Source: Acidimicrobiaceae bacterium (GTDB taxonomy: Bacteria; Actinomycetota; Acidimicrobiia; Acidimicrobiales; RAAP-2). Taken from it: a stretch of DNA of 52,605 nt. The notes beneath the pieces are model-generated. The model saw only the letters and a program-made list of their open reading frames with translations. It was not told the origin of the DNA and did no database searches. Positions 10,005-19,311 of the stretch are shown piece after piece; position 1 is the stretch's first letter, and every line of letters begins with the position of its first letter. The position numbers were made by a program, and so were the translations under genes. The DNA lies in NCBI GenBank assembly GCA_947456095.1, contig CANGPX010000002.1, forward strand, positions 1 to 52,605, written 5' to 3'.

Positions 10005-10114
10005 GAGCGAATGTTACCGAGTTGGCATCACCGTATTGCCCTGCCGTCATCGTTTCTGCCTTCACGGTCAACAAGCCCCTTGTAACGTTAAGCAACTTCA
10101 GGCGAGGAGCCCAC

Positions 10115-11608
10115 ATGCAGACCATTGCTCACTTCATCGGCGGCCAAAGCGTTGTTGGACCAGACGATGGTCGTAGCCCGGTCTACAACCCAGCAACTGG
10201 TGAGCAACAAAGCGAAGTCGCCTTGGCCAGTTCGGCAACGGTTGACCAAGTAGTTGAAAATTCAGTGCGAGCCGGTTTGGCGTGGGCGCAGTCCTCACTG
10301 TCAACGCGCACTGAAGTGCTCTTCCAGTTCCGAGCACTCGTCGCCAGCCATGCGCAAGAGCTCGCCGAGGTTATCGCCAGCGAACATGGCAAGGTCTTGG
10401 CTGACGGACTTGGCGAAGTCGCACGAGGGCTCGAAAATGTCGAGTTCGCTTGTGGCCTTGGCGAACACTTAAAAGGTGCCTTCGCCCACGAAGTCGCAAC
10501 CGGTGTCGACGTCACCTCGCTCAAGGCCCCCCTTGGTGTGGTGGTTGGCATTACGCCGTTCAATTTTCCCGTCATGGTCCCACTGTGGATGGCAGCCAAT
10601 GCCATTGCTTGTGGGAATGCCTTCATCTTGAAACCATCAGAAAAAGACCCGAGCGCCTCACTTCTCCTCGCTGAGCTCTGGGAAAAGGCAGGACTTCCTG
10701 CCGGCGTCTTCAATGTTGTTCACGGTGACGCCCAAGCGGTTGAGCAACTCGTTGCCCACAACGACGTTGCCGCAATTTCATTTGTTGGCTCAACGCCGGT
10801 GGCCAAGCACCTCTATGAAACCGGCACTCGCCATGGAAAACGCGTCCAAGCCTTAGGTGGCGCCAAGAACCACATGGTGGTCTTGGCTGACGCTGACCTT
10901 GATTTAGCTGCTGATGCCGCAGTGTCTGCGGCATTTGGCTCATCAGGAGAGCGCTGCATGGCCATCTCGGTTGTGGTCTGCGTTGAGCCAGTCGGCGATG
11001 CACTCGTTGAAGCCATTGCTTCGCGGACGGAAAAACTCGTGGTCGGTCCAGCAAGTGACCCGCTGGCGCAAATGGGACCGCTCATCTCGAGCGAACACCG
11101 GGACTTTGTCACTCAACTCGTCAGTGATGCAGCAAACAGCGGAGCGAAACTTCGCGTCGATGGCCGATCCTGCACCGTGGCGAACAGTGAAGGTGGCTAC
11201 TTCTTTGGCCCAACGGTTGTTGATGGCGTCACCACCCAAATGGGTGTGTATGAAAGGGAAGTCTTTGGACCCGTCTTGTGCATTGTGCGGGTGAACACCT
11301 TTGACGAAGCGGTGAGCCTCATCAACGCCAACCCCTATGGCAATGGCACCGCGATCTTTACGAGAGATGGTGGCGCTGCTCGAAGTTTTGTTAGTGGCGT
11401 CAACGTTGGCATGGTCGGGGTCAATGTGCCAATACCGGTTCCTGTTGCTTCGTTTAGTTTCGGCGGCTGGAAGGATTCGCTCTTTGGTAGCCATCACATG
11501 TATGGACCAGATGGGTTTTCCTTCTTCACGAGGACCAAGGTCACCACGACACGTTGGCCAGACCCGGCGACCTCGTCGGTTGACCTTGGCTTCCCTCGCA
11601 CTCGTTGA
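10115..11608 (+). CDS. mmsA: CoA-acylating methylmalonate-semialdehyde dehydrogenase
   Basis: 'TPFNFPVMVPLWMAANAIACGNAFILKPSEKDPS', 'FVGSTPVAKHLYETGTRHGKRVQALGGAKNHMVV', catalytic 'GERCMAIS'. SD before ATG 10115. Confidence 0.92.
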   Translation: MQTIAHFIGGQSVVGPDDGRSPVYNPATGEQQSEVALASSATVDQVVENSVRAGLAWAQSSLSTRTEVLFQFRALVASHAQELAEVIASEHGKVLADGLGEVARGLENVEFACGLGEHLKGAFAHEVATGVDVTSLKAPLGVVVGITPFNFPVMVPLWMAANAIACGNAFILKPSEKDPSASLLLAELWEKAGLPAGVFNVVHGDAQAVEQLVAHNDVAAISFVGSTPVAKHLYETGTRHGKRVQALGGAKNHMVVLADADLDLAADAAVSAAFGSSGERCMAISVVVCVEPVGDALVEAIASRTEKLVVGPASDPLAQMGPLISSEHRDFVTQLVSDAANSGAKLRVDGRSCTVANSEGGYFFGPTVVDGVTTQMGVYEREVFGPVLCIVRVNTFDEAVSLINANPYGNGTAIFTRDGGAARSFVSGVNVGMVGVNVPIPVPVASFSFGGWKDSLFGSHHMYGPDGFSFFTRTKVTTTRWPDPATSSVDLGFPRTR

Positions 11609-12039
11609 CCGGTTCCGTGGCTCCTCCAAGTGAACGACAGCGTTTGGCCGTCTATGGCATCGCGAAGACAAAGAACGAGATTCTGCTCTGTCGTGCATCG
11701 GCACAAACAGAAGTTCCAGGTTGGTGGTGGCTTCCTGGTGGGGGCGTCGACTTCGGCGAAAGCCCAACAGAAGCGCTAGTGAGAGAGTTCAAGGAAGAAA
11801 CAGGCCTGAGCGTCACCATTGGGCCATTGCTTGGGGTCTTGAGCGACGTGCGGACGAGGACCCGTGCCGACGAAGCCATCCACACGGTCCGCCTGATCTA
11901 CGCTATCTCATCGCATTCGGGAACCGTGATGGCAGAAGTTGATGGCACGACTGACCACGCCGAATGGCATGGTCATGACCAACTGAGAGAACTGAGCGTT
12001 GCGCCCTATGTGCACAGGGCCCTTGAACTTGGAAGGTGA
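11605..12039 (+). CDS. NUDIX hydrolase
   Basis: Nudix box 'GGGVDFGESPTEALVREFKEETGL'. TTG start overlaps the mmsA stop (TTGA). Confidence 0.88.
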   Translation: MTGSVAPPSERQRLAVYGIAKTKNEILLCRASAQTEVPGWWWLPGGGVDFGESPTEALVREFKEETGLSVTIGPLLGVLSDVRTRTRADEAIHTVRLIYAISSHSGTVMAEVDGTTDHAEWHGHDQLRELSVAPYVHRALELGR

Positions 12040-12046
12040 AGCTGAC

Positions 12047-13723
12047 TTAGTTCGGAAATGCCGTCTCTCGAAGATCGCGCTTTAAGACCTTGCCCTGAGG
12101 GCTGCGAGGAAGGCGCTGTGAGGTAATTGAGATGCGGCTTGGAACCTTAAATGCGGCCAAGTGCTTGGCCACATGGGCTTGGAGTTCTTCAGCCGAGAGT
12201 GACGCACCGTCTTTTGGCACAACAACTGCGGCAACTTCTTCACCAAGACGCTCGTGTGGCATGCCAAACACTGCAGCTTCAAACACCGCTGGGTGCTCGT
12301 AGATTGCTGATTCCACTTCTGCGCAGTAGACATTCTCGCCACCACGAAGGACCATGTCTTTGGCTCGGTCTTCAATGTAGAGAAAACCTTCTTCGTCAAT
12401 GCGGCCAATGTCACCGGAGCGAAGCCAGCCATCAACAATGGTCTCAGCGGTTGCATCGGGTCGATTCCAGTAGCCACTGATGAGGTTCGGACCCTTCATC
12501 CAGATCTCGCCACGCGTGCCAACGGCAACGTCGTGACCGTCATCATCACGAATGACTGCGTCCATCACCGGCATGTGGGCACGTCCCGTTGACGTTGGGT
12601 GGCTGACGTAGTCATCGCCGTAGTTGCCGGGCCCATAGGCATTGGTCTCGGTCATGCCGTAGCCAATGTTTGGACGACCGGTTTTAAAGGTTGACTCAAT
12701 GCGTCCAACGAGCTTCGTTGGAGCCGGTGCTCCACCGCCGCCAATGGACACGAGGGTCGAGGTGTCAAAGTCAGCAAAATTCGGGTGCTCGAGCAAATCC
12801 CAACTCTGCGTTGGCACACCAACGAAGTTGGTCACTTTTTCCGCTTCGATGAGGCGAAGTGCGGCTTCGGGTTCCCACTTGTACATCATGACGAGCTTGA
12901 GGCCCATGGTGTAGCAGGTCATCATGACCGGCACGCATCCCGTCACGTGGAACAACGGCACAATCAAGATGAAACATGGTGGGTTTGAGCCACCAATCAC
13001 GTCTGCACCGCGACGAATGGACTGAATACCAGCGTTGGCAGCAAATGAGAGCAGGCCTTGGAGCACAGCACGGTGTGTTGACACCGCACCTTTTGGACGA
13101 CCCGTCGTCCCCGAGGTGTACAAAATCGTGGCGTAGTCCTCGCCATCAATGACGACTTCAGGCATTGCGTCGCCAATGGTGATGACCTTTTCGAGCTCGT
13201 CAACATCATCGGGCAGGACGGCATCAGCACTGCGAACAGCAATCACCTTGGTGCCGAGGCGACGGGCTGGCTTGGCTGCCCGCTCGACCCGCTCAGCGTC
13301 AACGAAGATGACCTTTGCTCCCGAGTCTTCCAAGGCGAAGTCGTGCTCTTCTTCGGTCCACCAGGCGTTAAAGGAAACAGAAACCGCACCAACAGACAAG
13401 ATGGCGGCGAAGGTTTGCACCCATTCAGGCAGATTGCGCATGGAGATCGCCACGCGGTCACCGCGCTCGATGCCGTAGCGGTTGACGAGGGCTGCGGCAA
13501 TAGCATCAACGCGAGCAACGTGATCGCTGAAACTCCAGCGCTCTTGCTCGTAGACAATGAAGGTGCCCTCTTTGCCGCGAGCGGTTTCAAAGATGTCACG
13601 CAGCGAGTTCGGCGTGGTTTTGAATGCTCGGTAGGTCACCCCACCAAACTCACGCTCAGCAACCTCCAAGGGCGAACCTGGTCCAGCGACCATCGCCAAC
13701 GCCTCTTCGTAGGAAACTGCCAC
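12047..13723 (-). CDS. AMP-dependent acyl-CoA synthetase
   Basis: 'ATILYTSGTTGRPKGAVSTH', 'GYGMTETNA', 'GWLRSGDIGRIDEEG', 'LPRSPQGKVLKRDLR'. GTG 13723 preceded by AAGGAGGACCA. Confidence 0.92.
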   Translation of the reverse strand: MAVSYEEALAMVAGPGSPLEVAEREFGGVTYRAFKTTPNSLRDIFETARGKEGTFIVYEQERWSFSDHVARVDAIAAALVNRYGIERGDRVAISMRNLPEWVQTFAAILSVGAVSVSFNAWWTEEEHDFALEDSGAKVIFVDAERVERAAKPARRLGTKVIAVRSADAVLPDDVDELEKVITIGDAMPEVVIDGEDYATILYTSGTTGRPKGAVSTHRAVLQGLLSFAANAGIQSIRRGADVIGGSNPPCFILIVPLFHVTGCVPVMMTCYTMGLKLVMMYKWEPEAALRLIEAEKVTNFVGVPTQSWDLLEHPNFADFDTSTLVSIGGGGAPAPTKLVGRIESTFKTGRPNIGYGMTETNAYGPGNYGDDYVSHPTSTGRAHMPVMDAVIRDDDGHDVAVGTRGEIWMKGPNLISGYWNRPDATAETIVDGWLRSGDIGRIDEEGFLYIEDRAKDMVLRGGENVYCAEVESAIYEHPAVFEAAVFGMPHERLGEEVAAVVVPKDGASLSAEELQAHVAKHLAAFKVPSRISITSQRLPRSPQGKVLKRDLRETAFPN

Positions 13724-13812
13724 TGGTCCTCCTTGAGTGCCGAGCCCTGTGGCTCGCCGCACGAAAAGCGAGCCTAGGCCAGCAAGGACCCCACGCGGAA
13801 CATTTGGTGAAG

Positions 13813-14664
13813 TTATTCAGCCATGGAAGAGACGGCGTCTCGGATGAGTGCCAATCCCTCTGGCGCGTTTTTCAGCGAATCGCGATAGAGCCGACCAGTG
13901 GTCAACCCTCCATCGACGGCAATGCGCTGGCCGGTGACGAAACTCGATGCATCAGATCCCAAAAAGACCACCAGCTGGGCAATGTCCATTGGCAACCCGG
14001 CACGACGAATGGGCGCCACATCTGCAGCCGACATTGCCATCAACTCAATGCTCTTTTGAGCCTGGTCGGCATCTAAGCCAGCTGCTCGACCAAAAATTGC
14101 CGTGGCAATGAACCCCGGGCAGACCGCATTAACCCGGACGCCGAGTTCGCCGAGTTCATTGGCCGCGGTTTCGGTGAGGTGAATGATGCCAGCCTTGGCG
14201 GCTGAGTAATCATGGCCAGCAAAGTTGGCTTGAAGACCAGCGACTGAGCCAGTGTTGATGATTGATCCATGGCCTTGTGCGGCCATGATTCGGCCACCAG
14301 CTCTGATCCCAAGAAACACCCCTCGAAGGTGGACCGCCATGGTCTGGTCGAAACCCTCAACCGATGCTTCGAGGATTGAACCAATGGTTCCCGGGGTGCC
14401 GGCGTTATTGAACAGCACGTCAAGGCCACCGAATCGCTCGTTCGAAACCTCGAGCGCGACTTCAATCGCTCCTTCTTCCGCCACATCGACGTGAACATAG
14501 GTCGCTTGGTCGCCAAGGCTCTTCGCCAGTGCTTCGCCTCGGGCATCGTCGATGTCACACAACACCACGCTTGCGCCTTCGGCAATGTAGGCCTTGGCTG
14601 TTGCTGCACCAATACCACTTGCCGCCCCGGTGATCACCGCGCGCTTTTGTTCAAGTTGTCCCAT
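13813..14664 (-). CDS. SDR family oxidoreductase
   Basis: 'KRAVITGAASGIGAATAKAYIAEGASVVLCDID', 'DVLFNNAG', 'YSAAKAGIIHLT', 'VNAVCPGFI'. Confidence 0.92.
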   Translation of the reverse strand: MGQLEQKRAVITGAASGIGAATAKAYIAEGASVVLCDIDDARGEALAKSLGDQATYVHVDVAEEGAIEVALEVSNERFGGLDVLFNNAGTPGTIGSILEASVEGFDQTMAVHLRGVFLGIRAGGRIMAAQGHGSIINTGSVAGLQANFAGHDYSAAKAGIIHLTETAANELGELGVRVNAVCPGFIATAIFGRAAGLDADQAQKSIELMAMSAADVAPIRRAGLPMDIAQLVVFLGSDASSFVTGQRIAVDGGLTTGRLYRDSLKNAPEGLALIRDAVSSMAE

Positions 14665-14672
14665 GGTGTTCG

Positions 14673-16175
14673 CTACTTTCGTTCTTGGACTCGCATGAGT
14701 CGCACAGTGTCGGTCATTGGTACTGCGGTGTCACGAGATCCGGCCAACACCACAACCACGTCACCAGGAACGACAAGTCCTTCGTTCAACAGGTGATCAA
14801 TTGCTGCGTAGGTCTGCACATAGGAGTCTTCACTTTGGTGGACAATGACTTCAGCCACCCCCCACGACATGTGGAGTTGCCGAGCACGAAAGTCGGTCTT
14901 CGTGACGGCAATGATCGGCATTGAAGGACGGAACCGCGAGATTGAGCGCACGGTCATGCCGGAGTTTGAACAGGCAATGATGGCCGCTGCGTCTTCTTCG
15001 AGTGCTGCTCGCCAGCCTGCAGCAGTAATTGATGCAGTGATCCGAAGGGTCGAGGCCCGGTCATCATCAATCTCTTGGACCCCAAGATTGGTGCCCCACC
15101 GGATGTAGTCAAAGTCGCGCTCGGCTCGGAGAAGAATGCGGGCCATGGTCTCAACCACAAGTGCTGGATTTTGCCCAACGGCAGTTTCGGCCGACAACAT
15201 GACTGCTGAGGTGCCATCGAGAACTGCGTTGGCGACGTCGGTGACCTCTGCTCGAGTGGGCACATTGTTTTGAATCATGGATTCGAGCATTTGGGTGGCG
15301 GTGATCACTGGGCGACCAAAGCGAACGCCGGCACGAATGATTTGTTTTTGCAAACTCGGGACGTCTTCAATGGGGAGTCGCACACCAAGGTCGCCTCGAG
15401 CCACCATCACCCCATCGGCGGCTTTGACGATCTCATCAATATTTTCAACCGCTTCGCGGGTTTCAATCTTGGCAATGAGCAAAATCTCTGGGTTCGAAAT
15501 CGCCGCGCGGATTTTGTCGACATCTTCGGCTGAGCGAACAAAACTCGCAGCAATGGCTTCAACGTTTTCGGCCACTAGTGCCTTGATACGGCCCAAGTCT
15601 TCTGCCGTTGGCGTTTCGGCGACCATGGGGTGTTCTGGGATGGTGATGCCGGGACGACCTTGCACTTTGCCGCCACAGGTCACCACCGCCCCAACTTCTC
15701 GGCCGGAACTCGTGACCTGCATGGTCACGCCTCCGTCACCAACAATGAGGTGATCTCCGGGAACAAGGTGCGTTACGCCTTCTTCTAAGTGAACGCCAAT
15801 TCTCGCTGCAGTGCTTGCTGGTGAATCTTCTGCACCGGTCACGATGACGGTTTGACCTTCGACCAACACGACCCCGCCTTCGGGAAATGAGGTGCTGCGC
15901 ACTTTTGGCCCAGGCAAGTCAGCCATGATTGCGACCGTTGGCAGAACGGCTCGAATCCGACGAATGCGCTGAATGCAGTCGTCAATTGATCCATGCGCCA
16001 TCGCCACACGAGCGACGTCGATCCCAGCTACTCCAAGGGCTGCAAGCACGAAGGGGTCGTCTGATGCCGGTCCAATGGTGGCAACAATGCGGGTGCGGCG
16101 ACCGGCAAAAGAGGGGCGACGAGTTCCAGCTTCGACTTCGTCGATGAAGGTTGATGCGTGGTGAGTGAAGGTCAA
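14673..16175 (-). CDS. pyk: Pyruvate kinase (atypical cation-site residues)
   Basis: 'RTRIVATIGPASDD', 'LPGPKVRS', 'LLIAKIETREAVENIDEI', 'VMVARGDLGVRLP', 'ITATQMLESMI...PTRAEVTDVANAVLDGTSAVMLSAETAVG'. Confidence 0.92.
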   Translation of the reverse strand: MTFTHHASTFIDEVEAGTRRPSFAGRRTRIVATIGPASDDPFVLAALGVAGIDVARVAMAHGSIDDCIQRIRRIRAVLPTVAIMADLPGPKVRSTSFPEGGVVLVEGQTVIVTGAEDSPASTAARIGVHLEEGVTHLVPGDHLIVGDGGVTMQVTSSGREVGAVVTCGGKVQGRPGITIPEHPMVAETPTAEDLGRIKALVAENVEAIAASFVRSAEDVDKIRAAISNPEILLIAKIETREAVENIDEIVKAADGVMVARGDLGVRLPIEDVPSLQKQIIRAGVRFGRPVITATQMLESMIQNNVPTRAEVTDVANAVLDGTSAVMLSAETAVGQNPALVVETMARILLRAERDFDYIRWGTNLGVQEIDDDRASTLRITASITAAGWRAALEEDAAAIIACSNSGMTVRSISRFRPSMPIIAVTKTDFRARQLHMSWGVAEVIVHQSEDSYVQTYAAIDHLLNEGLVVPGDVVVVLAGSRDTAVPMTDTVRLMRVQERK

Positions 16176-16233
16176 GGCGAGTGCTTTCTTTGTCGTGCGT
16201 CTCTAGCCTAGGACCCAAGCAGTGAGGCCCTCG

Positions 16234-17127
16234 TCAGCGAATGCCGACAAGGGGATCTTCAACAACCCGGCTTTCGGAGCCACTCGGGCCAATGGCCGTG
16301 CCGCCGCGAAGCGTGATGCGGCGCATCCGGCGGTCAACGGCGCCGTAGTCATCAACGGCATAATGCAGCGTTGCTCGGTTATCCCACATCACCACATCAC
16401 CAAGTTGCCAGCGGTGGCGAAGGGTCAACTCTGGTTGGGCCAGGTGATCGTAGAGGAGCCGCAGGAGGTGATCACTCTCAATACGAGAACATCCCGACAC
16501 ATGGGTCGTGAAGCCAGGATTGACAAAGATTGAGCGGCGGCCCGTCACCGGGTGAACGCGAACCATGGGATGAAGAATCAGTGGCAACGTTGCGGCATGG
16601 TCGAACAGCGCCTTTGCATCTTCTCGCCCGAGTGCGGTGTCAAAGGGCTCACCCCAGTAAGCCAGTGGAGCAATGCGGTGCACAGCGTCCAACTGATCAA
16701 TAGCGTCGGAGAGAGCCGTGTGGAGCTGATCATAAGCCGAGCGCGCATCAGCCCACATGGTGTCGCCCCCAAAAGGTGGGACGGCATCAGCGACGAGGAC
16801 TGATGCTGCCGGTGGCGTAGCGACAAAGGTGACGTCAGTGTGCCAGCGAGCGTTCTTTCCGCCGTTGTTCGCGTCGAGCTCCAAGATCTCAGGGAAATCA
16901 GGGTGGCCGGGCACAACCGGGTGTGCGGGTGTCACCTCACCCATGAGGCGGGCAACTCTCGACTGTTCGGCGTGGGTCAGGTGTTGACCACGAAAGACTA
17001 GGACCAAGTGCTCACACAACAGATCGTTCAAGACCGAACCATCTTCGACGTCGTTGAGACTTCCTCCAGTAATTTCGGCACCAAAGGTTCCAGTAATCGG
17101 GGTTGCAACGAAGGCCACGGTGAACAT
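16234..17127 (-). CDS. TauD/TfdA-family alpha-ketoglutarate-dependent dioxygenase
   Basis: 'GTFGAEITGG', 'LVLVFRGQHLTHAEQ', Fe-site 'ARWHTDVTFVATPP', C-terminal 'LGDVVMWDNRATLHYAVDDY'. Confidence 0.9.
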   Translation of the reverse strand: MFTVAFVATPITGTFGAEITGGSLNDVEDGSVLNDLLCEHLVLVFRGQHLTHAEQSRVARLMGEVTPAHPVVPGHPDFPEILELDANNGGKNARWHTDVTFVATPPAASVLVADAVPPFGGDTMWADARSAYDQLHTALSDAIDQLDAVHRIAPLAYWGEPFDTALGREDAKALFDHAATLPLILHPMVRVHPVTGRRSIFVNPGFTTHVSGCSRIESDHLLRLLYDHLAQPELTLRHRWQLGDVVMWDNRATLHYAVDDYGAVDRRMRRITLRGGTAIGPSGSESRVVEDPLVGIR

Positions 17128-17162
17128 TCCTCTCTCGTGTTCTCCTCAATCTAGAAGAAAGG

Positions 17163-17729
17163 TCACGTGACCTCAGGGAGTTCATCACCTCCTGCGACCA
17201 CAAGCGGCCCAAGGACCGTCACCGCCACGAGCAGAACTTCGATGGCAATTGACCATGGCGAGCCAAAGAAATCTCGAAATGCCCCGGAAAGCGAAGTGAT
17301 GGCCACGCCGGCCACGGCGAGATAGAGCGAATAGGTCACGAGGCGACCGAGTCCAAATGCCAACGTCACCGGGAGCAGTGGCAAGTTGAAAAGCCCAGCA
17401 GCAATGAACAGTTGTGCTGAGGGCAGCGGAGAGATGAGGAACAGTCCAATCACTGCCATTGCCTGGCCACGTCTTGCCAGCAGAGTCTTGCCCGCTCGTT
17501 CAACGCCTCGCAGGTAGCGCTTTGGCAGATACGGCTTGAGGTGTTGAGCGCTTCGAGCGAGAACATATCGGCCACAACACGCGGAGGTGGCTCCAACAAC
17601 GACGAGTGCGACGACATTGCAGCCCCACGAGACATGCAGGACCACCAGCACGAGCCATGTAGGTGGCCCAAACGCTGGCAGCACATTGATGCCAAAGACA
17701 ATGCCGAACACCGCGAGGTAGGTCAACAC
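17163..17729 (-). CDS. VTT/DedA-like membrane protein
   Basis: Multiple hydrophobic helices; 'MAVIGLFLISPLPSAQLFIAAGLFNLPLLPVTLAFGLGRLVTYSLYL'. Confidence 0.6.
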   Translation of the reverse strand: MLTYLAVFGIVFGINVLPAFGPPTWLVLVVLHVSWGCNVVALVVVGATSACCGRYVLARSAQHLKPYLPKRYLRGVERAGKTLLARRGQAMAVIGLFLISPLPSAQLFIAAGLFNLPLLPVTLAFGLGRLVTYSLYLAVAGVAITSLSGAFRDFFGSPWSIAIEVLLVAVTVLGPLVVAGGDELPEVT

Positions 17730-17779
17730 GGCAGTACACCCTCAAGGTGTGGAGCTTCGTGAAAAGAAGTCATGTGGAT

Positions 17780-18760
17780 TTACGAGTTTGGTTGCCGAGT
17801 CTTTGTCGCCAGCCCCTTGCGGAGCACCACGACAACGACGCCAACCCCAATGAAAAACGTGAGAAAAATCGCCAGAGGACCCCGAATGAACGTGGTCAAC
17901 AGCCAAATGGTGAAGAAGATAAAACTGACAAGACCAACGGCGGTCACGGGGGTTGCCTTGGTGCGAAGACCGAGCGCCACGCCGCCTCCAGCAGCGACGA
18001 GGCCGAGAGCGAATCCAAAAAGTTCATAACCACTCACCACCACAATTGCTCCGACGAACAATGCCAGTTGGCTGAGCAGTGAGATCGCGAGTCTTGGATT
18101 GAGCACCAGGTGCGCTGCCAAGAGCGAAATGCCGCCAAGAGTGACGAACAACAGCCCGGTCACGAGATTCGGCAACGTCCAGTTGAGTGCAGCAACACTG
18201 CCCACCACCATCATGGCAAGACCGGTAACGGTGCCGAAAAGTGCGAGAGTTCGATCACGATTGCGCCACTGCCATCCATTGACACCAGCAAGGACGAGTC
18301 CCGCCAGAATGACCGTCGACGTTGCACGATGGCCATTTGTGGCGTCGGCAATCACTGCTGTTGAAAGTGCTGCACCAGCTGAGCCACAGAGGTGGAGAAA
18401 GTGGCGCAGGCGGATGAGCGAGTCACCTGACTCTTTGCGCAGCATCTGGGCTGTGCTCACGGAGAGGGCCACGATGATGAGGCCAATCGCTGCCCGACCG
18501 ATCGTGCCGAGGTCCTGCCACAGAAGACTCGTGGCAAAGGCACCACTGACGACCACCACCACAATGCCGAGATAGATGCCGAGTTCGGCCAACACCGACA
18601 GGCCCTCACGGGGGTCTTCAGTTGGAGAGCTGACCACTGTTTGCGCAGCTTCAAACTTCGTAATCGCTGCTCGCTGGTTTGATGAGATCAGCCCAGCCGC
18701 TTCCCACCTCAACAGTGCCGCCTCAAAGAGGTCGTGTGGATCTGCATGCATTTGGCTCAC
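17780..18760 (-). CDS. DUF2157-like polytopic membrane protein
   Basis: Soluble N-terminus (RWEAAGLISSNQRAAITKFE) then about 10 hydrophobic segments. Confidence 0.55.
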   Translation of the reverse strand: MSQMHADPHDLFEAALLRWEAAGLISSNQRAAITKFEAAQTVVSSPTEDPREGLSVLAELGIYLGIVVVVVSGAFATSLLWQDLGTIGRAAIGLIIVALSVSTAQMLRKESGDSLIRLRHFLHLCGSAGAALSTAVIADATNGHRATSTVILAGLVLAGVNGWQWRNRDRTLALFGTVTGLAMMVVGSVAALNWTLPNLVTGLLFVTLGGISLLAAHLVLNPRLAISLLSQLALFVGAIVVVSGYELFGFALGLVAAGGGVALGLRTKATPVTAVGLVSFIFFTIWLLTTFIRGPLAIFLTFFIGVGVVVVVLRKGLATKTRQPNS

Positions 18761-18781
18761 CTCTCCCCCACCTTGTCACAA

Positions 18782-18997
18782 GGAAAAGAACCAAGAGCGG
18801 TCAACACTGCTCGACGATTTCCAACCAACAGCAATACCCGCTACGAAGTGCCATTCGACAAATCCCTGAAAACCCATGGAGGCGTGTGCTTGAGCGAAGT
18901 GCACCGTGCCAACCCGTTTTCGCTGAAGGGCTATGAACACGATGGACTGACCTGGCTTGAACGACGAATGCGAACCCAAGATCTTGAGGCCGGCTGA
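18782..18997 (+). pseudogene. Possible gene-tail remnant without credible start
   Basis: Frame reads '...TNSNTRYEVPFDKSLKTHGGVCLSEVHRANPFSLKGYEHDGLTWLERRMRTQDLEAG*', protein-like but with no convincing N-terminus or RBS; family unknown. Confidence 0.25.
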
Positions 18998-19213
18998 TCC
19001 CGACGAGCAATACGCCTCATTCGAAGTCACATCTCAAGTACCGAGCCAAGCGGACTCACAGCATTCCAAGCACTCGCTCACTAAGTGCTCGAGAGCCACT
19101 CCTTGGTGCATTTCTCAGCTCTCGTGCCCATCCCACGACGATGCAGATGCTTCCCCGACCGAGGAAGTGATGCAGAGTTCATCTTCTCTTGTCGAACCCT
19201 CACTGCTCTTTAT

Positions 19214-19268
19214 CTTTACATTTTAACGTTTATGGCCCAAAATGAGTAATAAATGTAAAAACGTAAAG
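19214..19268. promoter_or_regulatory. Symmetric four-half-site operator (AAAYGTWAA x4)
   Basis: CTTTACATTTTAACGTTTA (19214-19232) and TAAATGTAAAAACGTAAAG (19250-19268) form a 19-bp inverted repeat with 16/19 matches, directly upstream of the regulator at 19312. Confidence 0.65.
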
Positions 19269-19311
19269 AAAGAAATGTCAAAGACCGACAGAACGAGAGG
19301 CAAACGGGAAA

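Noticed and set aside
10943-11767. 274-aa minus-strand ORF
   Set aside because: Antisense to mmsA and the NUDIX gene, both with intact motifs; no recognisable domain.
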